Counted from the stretch's first letter, positions 21,341 to 33,865 are shown. The stretch is 64,000 nucleotides of DNA from Amorphophallus konjac (GCA_022559845.1 CM040118.1:159236331-159300330); one strand, 5' to 3'. Notes: a model not told the origin generated them from the letters alone. Numbers and translations are program-made.

Positions 21341-22680
21341 TAGGAGTAAAGATCGGAGCCGACCTAACATCTGAGGTTCAACAGCAATACAAAGAGTTCC
21401 TTTCCGCGTACATCCGGGTCTTTGCATGGTCTGATGATCAACTCCCCGGGATACCGGAAGAGACGGTGGTGCATAAGCTCAACCTCGACCCAACCATGAA
21501 GCCCGTGCAACAACGCAGAAGGAAGCATGCGCCAGAGAAGCAGACGATTATCAAGGAGCAGGTCACCAAGGGGCAGAAGACTGGCCTTTTTAGACCGGTC
21601 CTGTACCCGACGTGGCTAGCTAACGTCGTCCTGGTGCCGAAAGCTTCGGGAAAGTGGCGGATGTGCGTGGACTTCACCGACTTGAACAAGGCTACTCCAA
21701 AGGATTGCTATCCCTTACCGAGCATCGACCAACTGGTTGATTCAACCTCGGGCAATGAGATACTCAGCTTCCTGGATGCCTACTCAGGTTACCACCAGAT
21801 CAGAATGCACCCCGAAGACATCGAGAAGACCGCCTTTATCACCGACTTCGGCGTACACTGCTACACCCGGATGCCTTTCGGGTTGAAGAATGCCGGAGCC
21901 ACGTACCAAAGGCTAGTCAACCATATGTTCGAGGGACAGCTCGGTCGGAACGTCGAGGCCTATATTGACGACATGCTCGTGAAGACCCCCAAGGCCGAGG
22001 ACCACTTCGCCGACCTAGCAGAAACTTTCAACACCCTCCTGAAGTACAACATGAAGCTCAACCCCGCCAAGTGCGCCTTCGGAGTAAAGTCCGAAAATTC
22101 TTGGGCTTCTTAGTCACTCAGCGTGGGATTGAGGCCAACCCCGACAAGGTCCAGGCCATCCTGGACATGCGCCCACCCACCTGCATCAAAGACGTTCAAC
22201 GCCTCACCGGGCGCGTTGCTGCGCTCAGCAGATTCCTGTCCCGCGCGGCTGAACGATGCCTACCCTTCTTCAAACTGCTGAGGGGGCCCAAAATGGCATC
22301 TGCTACATTCGCGTGGGACGAGGAATGCCAAAGAGCATTCACCGAGCTTAAGGAGTTCCTGGCTTCGCCCCCAGTGCTTTCCAAGCCCGTCCCGGGGGAA
22401 GCCTTGTATCTCTATCTCTCGGCAACTCCATCCACAGTTAGCTCGGTCCTAGTCAAAAATGACTCGGGAATCGAGAGACCGGTCTACTACACAAGCAAGG
22501 TGCTCAACGAGGCTGATAAAAGGTACCCCGCAACTGAGAAACTCGTGCTAGCGTTGGTTACCTCGGCCAAGCGCCTCCGACCCTATTTCCAAGGGCACTC
22601 CATCACCGTGTTGACCGGCGAACCATTGAAGAAGATCCTCGCTCACCCGAAGCCTCGGGACGCCTCGTCAAGTGGGCCAT
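21340..22680 (+). pseudogene. pol: Reverse transcriptase and first RNase H of element B
   Basis: RT begins near VQQQYKEFLSAYIRVFAWS. It shows WLANVVLVPKASGKWRMCVD, FLDAYSGYHQI, TRMPFGLKNAGATYQR and the catalytic YIDDM near 21960. A frameshift near 22100 shifts reading at FLGFLVTQRGIEANPDK. The thumb and a first RNase H region follow (EALYLYLSATPSTVSSVLV, YYTSKVLNEADKRYPATEK, LRPYFQGHSITVLT). Another frameshift lies near 22655. All core motifs are visible, but no continuous product is possible. Confidence 0.9.
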
Positions 22681-22681
22681 C

Positions 22682-23227
22682 ATGCTCGGGGCCTACGATA
22701 TATCGTATCGGCCTCGCTCGGCTATCAAAGGCCAGGCGCTCGCCGACTTCATCGCCGAGAGCACCATCCCGACTGAAGAGAGATCTCCGTCCGCACCCGG
22801 GCCGACCTGGGAACTGTTCGTTGACGGATCTTCCAATTCAGCCGGGAGCGGTGCCGGCATCCTCCTGAAGTCCCCCGAAGGGGCAGAGCTACAGTACGCC
22901 CTGAAGTTCAACTTCCAAGCATCCAACAACGCTTCCGAGTACGAGGCCCTCATATCGGGAGCCCGCATGGCCCGGCGGTTAGGAGCTGAGCGAGTCAGGA
23001 TTCACACCGACTCCCAACTAGTCGCTAGCCAGGTCAACGGCGATTATGAAGCTCGGGAGGCACCGATGATCAAATACCTCCAACTGGTCAAGACTGTGGC
23101 ACAACAGTTCGAGAGTTTTGAGGTAGTCCGGATAGCTCGGGAGGAAAACTCCCGAGCGGACGCCCTCTCTCGCTGGCCTCCTCTCTTGACCCCGAGGGTA
23201 CTAGATCGGTCCTTCTCGAAGAGCTAG
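22682..23227 (+). CDS. pol: Second, archaeal-type RNase H (aRNH) of element B
   Basis: An open stretch of 181 residues holds YDISYRPRSAIKGQALADFI and then the aRNH domain: WELFVDGSSNSAGSGAGILL, ASNNASEYEALISGARMA, VRIHTDSQLVASQVNG, and AREENSRADALSR. The D-E-D residues sit in VDGSS, SEYEAL and HTDSQL. A second RNase H between RT and integrase is characteristic of the Tat lineage. The domain itself is intact. Confidence 0.9.
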   Translation: MLGAYDISYRPRSAIKGQALADFIAESTIPTEERSPSAPGPTWELFVDGSSNSAGSGAGILLKSPEGAELQYALKFNFQASNNASEYEALISGARMARRLGAERVRIHTDSQLVASQVNGDYEAREAPMIKYLQLVKTVAQQFESFEVVRIAREENSRADALSRWPPLLTPRVLDRSFSKS

Positions 23228-23352
23228 AGCGCCCGAGCATTGATTCGGAGCTCCTAGCTGTTGGCCCAGCCTGCCCAGGCGACTGGCGTACCCCCTACCT
23301 GTCGTGGCTCCAAGACTCCGAGGAGCCTCCCGACCCTCGGGAAGCCCGAAGG

Positions 23353-24522
23353 TTGAAATACCAAGCTCGGCGATTCGTCACCCTGGATGGCGCACTTTAC
23401 CGGAGATCCTTCTCTGGCCCTCTTCTGAAGTGCCTCGGTACCGACGAAGCCAACCGAGCGATCGAAGAAGTTCACGAAGGTCTATGCGGAGCGCATTTGG
23501 GGGGAAGGTCACTCGCCAGGATCTTGCTACGGCGAGGTTACTGGTGGCCCACCCTACAGCGTGACTGCTCGACCTACACACAACGTTGTGACCGTTGCCA
23601 GCGATTCGACCACTTGGTCCATCAGCCAGCAACGGAGCTTATCACCCTAGCTGAGCCTTATCCTTTCGCTCGCTGGGGAATCGACATCCTCGGGCCATTC
23701 CCCACGGCCCAGGCCCAGAAGAAGTTCATCATCGTCGCCATCGACTACTTTACTAAGTGGATCGAGGCCGAAGCCACTGCAAGGATCACCGAGACAGTCG
23801 TCTGGAATTTCGTATGGAAGTCGATCATCTGTCGCTACGGCATCCCCCGGGTGATAGTGAGCGATAATGGTCGGCAATTTGATTCTCGGTACTTCCGAGA
23901 CAGATGCGCCGACCTCAATATTCGCAATCACTTCACTTCGGTCGCCCACCCTCAGGCTAACGGGCTGGTCGAAAATGCCAACAAGGCTATCTTGAAAGGC
24001 ATCAAGACTAGGCTCGGCAAAGCCAAGGGCAGCTGGCTCGAGGAATTGCCGAACGTACTTTGGTCGCACAGAACGACTCCCAGAACGGCAACCGGTGAGA
24101 GTCCTTTTCAACTAGTGTATGGCACCGAGGCCGTGATCCCGTTGGAGATCGGCAACCCCTCCCTCAGAGTCATCCGCTTCTCGTCCGAGGCAAACGACCA
24201 AAAACTGCTCGAAAATCTCGACTTAGCAGATGAAATCCGGGAGATCGCCAGCATCAGAGCAACGGAGTACCAACGCCGCCTCACTCGATACTACAACGCC
24301 AAAGTCTGAGACAGACACTTCCAGCCGGGAGACTTCGTCCTCAGGAAAGCCGAAGCCTCTCGACCACTTGAGGCGGCGGGCAAGTTATCCCGTAACTGGG
24401 AAGGCCCCTACCGAGTGGTCGAGATGCTTGGAAAAGGAGCATACCGCCTATCTACAATGGAAGGAGAACCCATCCCTCGGACGTGGAACGCAACTACATC
24501 ACGCAAGTTCTACTTCTGAGTA
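23353..24522 (+). pseudogene. pol: Integrase of element B with one in-frame stop
   Basis: The order is HHCC finger (EEVHEGLCGAHLG ... CDRCQR), catalytic core with WGIDILGPFP (first D), VIVSDNGRQF (second D) and ANGLVENANK (E), and LVYGTEAVIPLEI. After a TGA at 24307-24309 the same frame continues with RHFQPGDFVLRKAEAS, the GPF/Y-like NWEGPYRVVEMLGKGAYRL and a terminal stop near 24519. No chromodomain follows, as expected for Tat. The single stop, probably a CGA-to-TGA change, is the only visible defect. Confidence 0.92.
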
Positions 24523-25776
24523 CTGAGTATTGTGCAGACGACATGAGATAAGACAAAATGCTCCTTTCTTTTTATTGAAACAACCTGTTTGTACATCAGG
24601 AAGGTCGAAGCCAATAGAATACATGTCAAAAAAGCAAAAGATCCATCTAGCGCCGTCGTATGAGCCCATGGCTCGGCTGACTCGGATGACCTTCCTGCGT
24701 CTAGCCACTGACTCTGCCTAGTGTAGAAACTGGCTCGGATAAAGGATAGTTGACCCCGTTGGCTCGGGCAGCTCGAGACAAAGGTGACAGAGGGATTTAG
24801 AAAGAGAAGGCTACCTTCCAAGTTGAACTTGGAAGAGAAGGAGGAGAGGGAATGCATATGAAAGCATCTTCCCCGCCAAACTACCAACTCTTTGGAAGAA
24901 AGAGAGTGTAGGCACCCTCCGAAGAGTGAAAGAAAGGAGGAGCAGAGCAGAAGAGGGAAAAAGAGGCTGCCAGAAAGAAAAAGAAACCAGCAGAGCTGGT
25001 TGAGGAGGCAGGGGAAGGCCCGGAAGGGATGGAGCTTAGTTGGCTTCCTCCTCCCATCCGTGAGGCGAGCAGGAAGGGACGGGCAGCAGGGATGTCTGAT
25101 CCCCCCATCCGTCCTCCATCTCGCCCCCCTGCAAGCGCCGCCAGAACTGATAAAGGGAAAACGGCGTGCCTCTGCGCGTCGGCCCCTTTTCAAGTCTGTC
25201 CGCCGGCCGTCGACTCCTTTTCAAGTCCGGAGCAACAGGAACTCCCTGCCCCCCGTCGTCGGCAGCCTCCTCATCTGGAGCTTCCTCCATGCTCCGAATA
25301 CAACGGCACAACGCTACGTGAAGAAGGAATGAGGAAAGACTGTCAGGGAAAACCCTAAGCGGTGGAGAGGAAGGGACGCCCTTCAGTCCTTCTTATAGGC
25401 GAAGGGAGGCTACTTGCCTTAAATGATTTCCCCCCTCGAAAACACGCCAGAAGGATTTCTCCCTACAAACGGTCACCTCAAACTTCTCGTCTTCCGCCCC
25501 AGCGGGACACACGAAGCGGCCAGGCATTTAAAGCGTGGGAAAACGGGAAGACACCCTGTCAGACGCCCACCCAACCATCGTGCGAGATTCACGCAAAAAA
25601 TATCGGCTCTTTCCAACAACCGCAGATACGCTGAACAGAATACGGCAACAACGGTATGGAATAGATAAGTCTTCATCACAATACCACTGCCTTATTTATT
25701 TCTACACAAAAAGAAGGAAGTTTTTCTCCTTCCAAAAAGAAAAAGGTATACAAAGAGAGGAAGCAAAGCGGATACA
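24523..25776 (+). other. Spacer between integrase and antisense gene in element B
   Basis: About 1.25 kb with no convincing coding sequence. It holds purine-rich blocks (24880-25010) and would contain the ends of both the sense-strand pol transcript and the antisense gene transcript. Confidence 0.6.
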
Positions 25777-28493
25777 TCAGGCCTCCGGCCCACCCTGAAG
25801 CTCGGAAGTGGAAGGCTCGGACAGTCCGCCCCCGGCATGCTCAGCGACGGCCGACCCTGGCACTGACCCCACCGACGTGGGAACTGCCTCGGTTGCGCGC
25901 CCTCCCGAGGCATCCAGAGTTGGCGATCCCTTGGGCAAAGACCCCTCTTGATCCTCTTCGTCCGGTGCCGAGACAGAGGAGCCCGAGGACGACAGATCCG
26001 AGTCGTAGCACTGTCTGGATGGGAATTCAATCCCAGAATCCTGTTCCCCGGCATAAGATACCGCCCGGTCGTAGCCCTGCTTGAACCCCTTGCGGATGCC
26101 TCGGCGAAGCGCTAACTCGTAGTAGGGAAGGGCAGCCTCCTTAAGGTCGACCCGGTAGCCCTCTGAGCTCTTGTACTGCTCGAGAGCCTCCACCCCGGCC
26201 GATCCCACCATACCAGCGAGCTCGGCCTCCCTCCGCTCCGCCTCGACTGACCTCCGCTCGGCCTCAACAGTCCGCTCTTCGGCCGCCGCCACCTGCTTCT
26301 CCGCCTCGGCCCAATCGGCCTCGGCCACCTGCCGAAGGCGCTCGGCTTCCTCCGCTCGGTCTACCAGCTCGGCCTGCTCGGTCTCCCACTGGCCATCCAG
26401 CTCAGCGCGCACAAGGTGCTCCTCCTCGAGAAGCTTGTTCTTCCTCTCGAGCAATTTACGAGCCTTGGCAAGCTGCTCGGTTAGCGCCCGGGTCTCCACC
26501 TGGCTCGACCGCATCAGCCCTTGACTGAGGAGAGCTCCCGTCGAAGCCCGTCACGCTCCTCGGTGAGCCGAGCCAACCTCCTGTCCGACCCACCAAGGGT
26601 CCAGGCCAGGTTCGCTCGCTCCCATTCCGACCGAGCATACGCTTCCGCCAGAGCAGCCCCCATCTGGGCCAGGGCCAGACCACCCTCCATAACCCCGGTG
26701 AGAGCCGTAGATGGGGAGTACTGCCTACCTCCCCCCCTCACCTTCGCGGCTATACCGTGGCATACCTGGTGCAGGGGGCTCGAGATACCGAGCCTCTCCA
26801 AGGCCGCCGGAACGGAGAACCCCCTATCGCTCGGTGCCCCACCGTGTGGCTCGGATCGAACCCCAGCCTCGGTCGCCCCTCGCGCCTCGGCCGGATTTTC
26901 TTGCGGCCCCTCAACCTGGATCGGCTCGCCGCCTGCGCCACCGCCCGAAGCGCCAGCCCCGGCCGCAGTCACAGCACCCCCAACTTCGGCCACGGCCCCC
27001 TCGGCTCCGGCCGAGGGGAGAGCCGGGTGGGCTCCGTTGCCGGTTGCAGGAGCCCCCTCGGCCCCCTCGGTCCCAGCCAAAGGAGGAACCAAGCCCGCAT
27101 CATCACTGCCCGCAGGGGCAGCCCCGACCTCCTCGGCCCCCTCTGGCTCGGCTGGTGGGAGAGCCCGCCCGGTAGGGTCGGCCCCACTGTGCCCGGCGGA
27201 GGGGTGAGCCGCGGTAGGGTCTCCTTCGACCGTGGGTACGACCCCGGCCTTCTTGGCCCGCTTTCTGGCCCTCGCAGCGGCCCGGATCATACCCTCCACA
27301 GGGTCCTTGCGCTTGGGTCCCCGCGGTCCGGAGGATTCACCCTGGGCCACTCCCTTGCCCTTATCTTTAGTTCAGGAGCGACCCACGGGAGCAGTCGGTT
27401 CGTCGGCAGCCGAGTCATCTCCAAGCTCGATCACCTCTGCGGCCTCCTTCAGAGGCTCCCGCCTGGTGTCTGCACAAGGAAGAAGACGTGTTCAGGAAAA
27501 GAAAGATGACCCCCACATCCGAAGGAGGATCTCAGTTGTGGCACCTGAGCGCGACGGATGCAGCCGCGTAAGAAGACACCGCTCGATATTCTCCGGCGTC
27601 ACCAGCTCTTCGGTGGACTGGCGGTGCTTCAGCAAAATGGCAGCATACTCCTCCACATGAGGAGGGAACTCGTCCTGTCTGGGAGGGACGTTAGGGTGGA
27701 AATTGGGGATTACCGGGCACCTCCAGGTTTCCTCCACTGAGCAAATCCCCACCCAGAAGAATTGGGTCTTCCACCCCTTATGCGAAGAATCCTTCGCCGC
27801 CAAAGAAATACAACTCCTATTTCGCCTCGCCTGGATGAAATAGAAGCCCTTCCCCGCCGAAGGATGCGCTTTCAACTCAAAGAAAAAGTGGAAGAGGTCC
27901 ATGGAAGGAGGGACTCCGCACTGACGGCAGAGAATACGAAAGGCGGAAAGGAGGAGATAGAGTTGGCTACCAACTGAATGGGCGCCAACCGAAAAAAATT
28001 AAGAAGCTGCAGGATGAAAGGTTCGAAGGAAGACGGAATCCACCCTTCCACGACAGAAGAAACATACAGATGTGGCCTGTACGAGAGTCCAGGCTCGTCT
28101 CGTATGGAGTAGCAGCGGCAAAACTATACTTGTGGGGTAGGCGATACTGGTGCTCCAGCCTCCTCACATCCGCCTCCCCCAGTTCGCTGTAGTTGGGGAC
28201 CGGCGCCCTCGCCACCGGCTCGTCCTCCCACCCCCAACATCTGGGCGCTGGCCCGCCATGGAGTCAGAAGAAGACTCTGAGGGAAGACGGTCCCGAGACC
28301 CTGAAGATTCCGGGGGAGGAGGAAGCTGCTGGACGGCCTCCGCGGTTATCGCCGCCAACTCCTTGAATGCCACCGCAAGCCTCTGCTCCTTCATCGTGTC
28401 CTCACGGCGCATCGAAGAGCCCCAAAAATGAGAACGAAGGAGAGCCAAAACCCTAAGAAACGGAGGGAGTCTGGAATGACAACAAGCGCCCAA
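25777..28493 (-). pseudogene. Antisense gene of element B ('putative gypsy type transposon' family, coiled-coil C-terminus)
   Basis: Read right to left it parallels the element A gene: RREDTMKEQRLAVAFKEL near 28410, YRLPHKYSFAAATPYETSL, DLFHFFFELKAHPSAGKGFY, TQFFWVGI, PNFHPNVPPRQDEFP, then a probable intron (donor GTGCCA near 27542, acceptor GCAG near 27475) conserved in A. A basic and then G/A-rich low-complexity region follows. A long coiled coil with repeated AEAERRSVEAERREAEL-like heptads (about 26480-26200) precedes an acidic tail. A frameshift near 28215, a stop near 27967 and a TGA near 27373 break it. The N-terminal part resembles Transposase_28. Its role is unknown. Confidence 0.75.
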
Positions 28494-28698
28494 CGCCTAT
28501 AAACCCACGCGGAGGCGGCGCGTCGTTCCGACCTCCGAGGAAAGGGGGCCCCTTCAGTTCAAATCCGTCAGGATCATCATTAACACGGGCACAGGTGACC
28601 ACGACACGTGGCTTCCTAAACACCGCCAGATTTCCACCCACCTGAGCCACGCTGGTCCGAAACCCCAAGCAGCTACTCGTCCGAGCTTACTAAAGCTC

Positions 28699-28718
28699 GG
28701 GAGTAGGAGGGGGACAAG
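28699..28718 (+). other. Polypurine tract of element B
   Basis: GGGAGTAGGAGGGGGACAAG directly before the 3' LTR. Confidence 0.82.
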
Positions 28719-29494
28719 TGGAGAGGGGGATTTCTGTAGCCCAATTAAGAGCAGCCAAACTAGGCCCATCAGGACCGAACGAGGCTCAGCTCATCCAAGT
28801 GACAGCCCTCTAGGGCCCACTTCGGCATAAAAGCCCAATAAAGAACACTCGGGATCCCATCCTTCCTCGGCGGCCCTTAGGCTCGGAAGGCCCGAACGTC
28901 AGAACGGAGGAAGACCCACGCCCGAGCCATCTCCCCACCAAGATAAGGGCAGGCGCTCTGCGCCCACTCTGATCTGACTGCATCCAAGCTACGCCCATTG
29001 CCCGGATAGGGCTGGCACTTCTCATGCTTGGATCAACTGACAAATGCTTATCCATGCAGCCGTTGACAGTCCTTTATGAGCAGGAGTTCAGCGGGATAAG
29101 GGTGCCACGATCTCCCAAGGTCATGAAGAGCCCACGATGAGGACGTAACGATCCCATGATGAGGACGTAACTCCGGCCTAAAACTCCTCAGCTTATGGGA
29201 CTCTTCGGGGGAGCTCGCTATATAAACCAAGGACTCCCTCCGGCAGTAGATAAGGCAGATACATGCCTAACACTCCCTGAGCAGGAACCACTTCACCATC
29301 TTGGTGTTGGGGAATCTCGCGCATCTCTTTCAACCTCCCTCAATACCTTCCACCATTGCTCTACTGACTTAAGCATCGGAGGGTTTTCCCAGGGAACTAT
29401 CCCTGTGCCTCCTAATTCGTTTCATTTTCTTTGCAGTTCACTATCTGGTGATCACCCTCCCAGCTCAGGACCATCGCGAGATCACACCCCTTCA
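28719..29494 (+). repeat. 3' LTR of element B
   Basis: It is 776 bp and nearly identical to 18243-19019. Its right end is followed by the duplicated GGGAT. Confidence 0.94.
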
Positions 29495-29976
29495 GGGATG
29501 AATTTTCCATACAGAGTCAAGGACAAGCTATCAGAATATAACAAGGACAGATACTTAGATGAACATAACTTCAGAATTGGCAAGAACATAACAGAGTTCC
29601 AATAAATATAAGCAATCTAGTAGAATATCTAAGTTATCAGAATAACCGAGTAATAAATTATCAGAATAATAGAATTAACAGAATTAACAGAGTTTGCAGA
29701 ATAACAGATATAACAAAATAACAGAATATAACAGATGTACAGAGTTTGGTGCAATGCCACACCCAAAATTAACATGGTTTACAGAATTGGACTTCCATCC
29801 TACCTGGCACTGAAAAGTCACGGACCCAAAGCCCTTAATGTTTCAGAATCAGATTTGGCCAAATACAGAGTCAAAGGGTTACGTTCTCGAATTGATGACA
29901 AGAAGATTCCAAAAGGAGTAGAGTGTCAAGACTAATGGAAAACCAAAGTGACACGGATCGGATCCGTGATTTTTTG

Positions 29977-30036
29977 GGTACAACCAGCTCGGCTGTCTTG
30001 AGGGAATCCAAGGCTAGCGGAGACTTACGGAGGTCC
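29977..30036 (-). promoter_or_regulatory. Conserved leader stem-loop motif, copy in element C
   Basis: In the element sense, GACCTCCGTAAG is followed by CCTTG/CAAGA around the loop GATTCCCT (four pairs plus a C/A mismatch), then GGTTGTACC. It is in the LTR, downstream of the TATA box. Confidence 0.72.
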
Positions 30037-30279
30037 CAATGACTAACTTGCCAGTCGAAGGAACTGAATGTCCAACGGAGGACTCGTATGTCACCGAGAG
30101 TTGAGGTGTACAACGTGAACCAATCATGAAAAAGGGGCTCCATCTACGGACGTGAGATGAGAGTGCCAAAAGACCCGAGGTATGGGTCAAAACCGGAAGA
30201 AAACGGTGAGAACATGAATACGTTAATTATAGAATTCACGTATATCCAATTCTATAATTAATATAATTAAATACACTTA

Positions 30280-30570
30280 TTTTAATTGACGTCCGTGAAT
30301 AGTGTCATTTATTAATTAGCATCCACTTGGATGGACGTTAATTCTATGATTTTTAACTTAATTTATTTAACAAGAATTCACGTCAATATCTATTTAATTG
30401 AAAATTTTCAAAAATATACATTCAAAGACACATTTATTTATTTAAAATAATTTTGAGAAATAAAATATATGATAATTAGGAGAAAAATATGAGAATTCCA
30501 GATATATAATTTTTATAATTTTATGTTATATAATTTAGTAGATATGAATTTTCAAAGATATAGCTACAAG

Positions 30571-30627
<57 letters not shown>

Positions 30628-30710
30628 CGCCCTTCGCAGAGTGTCGTTGAAAGAATTCAACGACACTGAGTGTGTCGTCATTTATAACAAATGAATAGTG
30701 TCACTTTTTT
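30280..30710. repeat. Short inverted repeats and a (TA)n run in the LTR of element C
   Basis: AT-rich sequence with several GACG-type inverted repeats (30285-30350 and 30625-30685, for example AACGACAC...GTGTCGT). They resemble the element D LTR clusters in layout. A TA run spans about 30573-30622. Confidence 0.6.
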
Positions 30711-31519
30711 TAACCTCTCGTTCTAGATGTAAACATGAATTACGCAATATATACCAAAATGATGGCTCGAAAAACTCTACCTAACCAGACGTTCAAAATA
30801 ATTTTTCGTTGAAAGATAGGGGATATTGAGATAGGAGACATGGAAAATGGTGCAACCACTCTCACTATCTCGGTCTCCACCCCACTAGTACGTCCATAAA
30901 TTTTCATGGCCAAAGGTCACTCGGACACCCACGAATAAGATGTTAGCGCCAATAAATCTAACTAGCGCTATAATATTTTACCGTATTATAACGTGTTACG
31001 TAAAACCCAATAGAATGTATTAAATCATATTTTCTTTACATGATTTCATAGATATTTAAAGTTGATGTAAAACATGTAATTCATGGTGTAAAACTTGTAC
31101 AAACCAAGTAGAGATTATGCAAGATTAATTTGTTTGGCTTTGAGAGAGAACACCTACCAGTGTGGGTTTTGCTGAGGAACGGCGATCGAGAAAAAGAGAT
31201 GTGAAGAACGGCCGCAGCAGTAGGTGAAAGAGCAAGGAGGAAGCAGTAGCCTCTCCTTGTTATTGCCACGGTAGAAAAAGAGAAGATGAGGAGAAACAGC
31301 TCCTTCACGCATGGCAGGGGAAGAACTTTCGCGCAGGGTCCGCACGCTCTGATGGCAACAGCACTTCGCCTGCCACCCGCCCGCACAGCAACCAGGAAGA
31401 AGAAGAAGATGCAGCGATGTTGGCATCAACGGCAGGTCCGCTCGAACAGGGGAACGCGAAGATGTTGGCGTCGTCACCAGTTCATGGTAGAGAGGGAAAC
31501 CAGCAAGCCGTGCACATGG

Positions 31520-31532
31520 GTTTATTTATAGG
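31520..31532 (-). promoter_or_regulatory. TATA box of the element C LTR
   Basis: The sense strand reads CTATAAATAAACC. Confidence 0.55.
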
Positions 31533-31799
31533 AATACGGTTCCTTTACTAATCGGTTTAGGATTCCTAAGTAAGCTTCTTATAGGACTTAGACTTCCCAG
31601 CATTCCTATTCTTACTAAAAATCCACAACCACCTCTTCTACAGAAACCCCTTCTTTCATTCACACACAGCTTGGGCGGTTTATGTATTAAGGAAACCCCT
31701 ACTATTATATATATATATATCTTGAATTACTCAGATATGATTTAATATATATAGTGCCTTTGTAATATATATATACTTATTATATATATCCATCTAAAT

Positions 31800-31870
<71 letters not shown>

Positions 31871-32618
31871 CATAGGGTTAACTATCTTTGGGTTTTTGAT
31901 GGGCACGTGGGTTTAGCGGCACATATATATATGTATGGCATATAGCAAGGTTTTGGGTTGGGGTTGGCCCATTGGTGAGAAGCTCCCGTGGGCTTTGGGC
32001 TCTTTTGATGTTGTTTTGGGCTTACAGCCATATAGTTAACGTGGTTGGGTTTTGGTTAATTATATATACATTTAGGTAGCTGGGTGTGTTACGTGGCTTC
32101 CCTATATAGTTAAAAAGGTTTATGGCCTTACAGGTATGGGTTATTGGGTTTGTGTTTTAGTTAGTTTATGTATGTATACATGTGATTTATGTGTGTTAAG
32201 TGAGCTATGTTTAGAATGCCATTTTTATAAGACTTGTTTTGGGTATGGGTCTTACGGTTTCAAGCCCATTTATATACGGTTTAGTTTTACTTATATATAT
32301 ATTATTATTATTAGCTAATAATACTTGGGTTTGGGCTCAAAATGGGTGATCGGGTGAGACACTCACGTGGGCTTGTTAGTTGGGTATTATTTTGGGGTTT
32401 TTATAAGACAATATCTGTTTTAGGCCCATTATTGGTATGAGTCAAAGTTTTATACATTTTTTTTAATTGTTAATGGGCTAGCTAATATTGCGGCTCATTT
32501 ATTTGGCTGTTAAGATATAATTTGAGTATTAATTCCCATTAAGAGTATAATCGATTATTTCTAGGAAAGTTTTAATCTATTTAGAAAATTTTATTCCTAA
32601 CTTTTTAGGGGTGCTACA

Positions 32619-33865
32619 GTGGTAAAGCTGAAATCTCGTATAAATGCTCAATGCCCATCTTTGTGCAAATTCCCTTTCAATTTTCTTACTTACACATCCA
32701 TCCAGGAAATCATATTTGTAAGTTGCCCAGTAAAATTGACACATATATCTCCCACTGACAATGTACTATTTACATTGCAAGTCAATCTCTGTCACTTCAG
32801 GATTTCAAGGTTACATAATTCATTGCCAATGGCAGCAGTTGAACTACATGGTATACTCCAGTATATTTATCTGATGTGTTGATTCAGTAAGTATTTTCAA
32901 GAAGCAACCTAAACAAATAACAAAAAAGCACACAAAAAAATCTGTACAGTTATCTCCTAGAAAAAAAGAGAACTTTACAATTTTCATGGGTAACTTTGAT
33001 AACATAATAAGGGACTAATAGGATGAGTTATTCTATCTACTCACTCTTAACCAAGTTTGATAGTATAGTTAAATTATTTGGGGTCGGTTAGGGTTATGAT
33101 TTTTATTTTAAAAATAATTTATTTTATTATTTTATATGAAATGAGTTATGAAAATTGCATTGGCTGTGTTTCAGTTCTGCAGTTTTAGCTTAAGCATTAA
33201 AGCTATCGAACATTCTCTCTGTACTTGAAAAAGTGGTGTGGTGCTCCCCATCAACGGGGTTCTTAAAAAGCACGTTAGAGTCTAATGGTTGCTGCTAGGA
33301 AGAAAGTCATTAGGTTCTGAAAATATGTTTTGATTTATTCTCTAGCTTGTGTTCTATTTCTGTATCCACCTTTTCTTTCCTTTTTTTGGGGGAGAAGACA
33401 CTATGCCCAAGTGATTTGTGTGGGTGACTAAAAAATAAGGTCTTAAATATTTCCTTGTCCTTGCCCATGGTTCTTTCAAATGATATGAAACAGTGTCATG
33501 AACATGGGTTAAACTTCACTCATGTTCTCACTCTTTGTATTTTCTTTTCAAATTATGCTGCATCATGTAGCACATTTCTATGTGGTTATCATGCCCATCC
33601 CAAGGCACTATGCATTTCTTGCATCTTTATGTTTCATTATTGCCTGATCAACACACAAGAATGTATTTGTAATCACTTGTGTATAGCAGAACCCCATTCT
33701 GAGAAAAATGTGCTAATATGATGGTTTCTTTTGAGTATATGTCTAATACTTCTCTAAATCACCAGTCTTGTGCTTCCATTTTACTTGAAGCTTCATTTAT
33801 GTTTACCTTGCTTCAACAAATCGGTGGAGTTTTCCTAACATTCGTTTAATCTCTTCATTAGCCAG
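32619..33865. other. Flanking host DNA, probably intronic
   Basis: Begins directly outside the terminal LTR of element C. No repeat structure or convincing ORF was seen. Its AT-rich character and the splice acceptor at its right end (CCAG at 33862-33865) suit an intron of the gene that owns the next exon. Confidence 0.45.

Larger units (their letters stand above)
18243..29494 (+). mobile_element. Element B: full-length Retand/Tat-like Ty3 element with antisense gene, 11.25 kb
   Basis: LTRs of 777 and 776 bp (18243-19019 and 28719-29494), flanked by GGGAT, enclose: primer-binding site, gag, protease, RT, RNase H, a second (archaeal-like) RNase H, integrase, a 1.25-kb spacer, an antisense gene and a polypurine tract. 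By eye the LTRs differ at about 20 sites, near 3%. The second RNase H and antisense gene place it in the Tat lineage. The internal region is much richer in GC than elements C and D. Several frameshifts and stops break gag-pol. Confidence 0.94.
29495..32618 (-). mobile_element. Element C, second piece: remainder of its 5' LTR up to host DNA
   Basis: This is LTR sequence continuing from 18242. It is matched to the element D LTR by the leader motif and flanking bases (29977-30120), and by the end AGGGGTGCTACA at 32607-32618. A TATA box (sense CTATAAATAAACC) lies near 31520-31532. With the first piece the LTR is about 3.65 kb. It includes two long (TA)n runs (about 30573-30622 and 31795-31867). 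Short ORFs here are not credible genes. Confidence 0.82.

Noticed and set aside
24892..25358. Plus-strand ORFs of 109-146 codons between integrase and antisense gene in B
   Set aside because: The region is a purine-rich spacer; no domain, no counterpart known in relatives, and no codon pattern that stands out.
26521..27509. Long plus-strand ORFs rich in P, A, S and R
   Set aside because: They are reverse-frame shadows of the G/A-rich antisense gene of element B, open because of the high GC content.
31795..31867. Long TA run as a possible origin or scaffold-attachment site
   Set aside because: It is a simple microsatellite in the LTR of element C, with no supporting structure.
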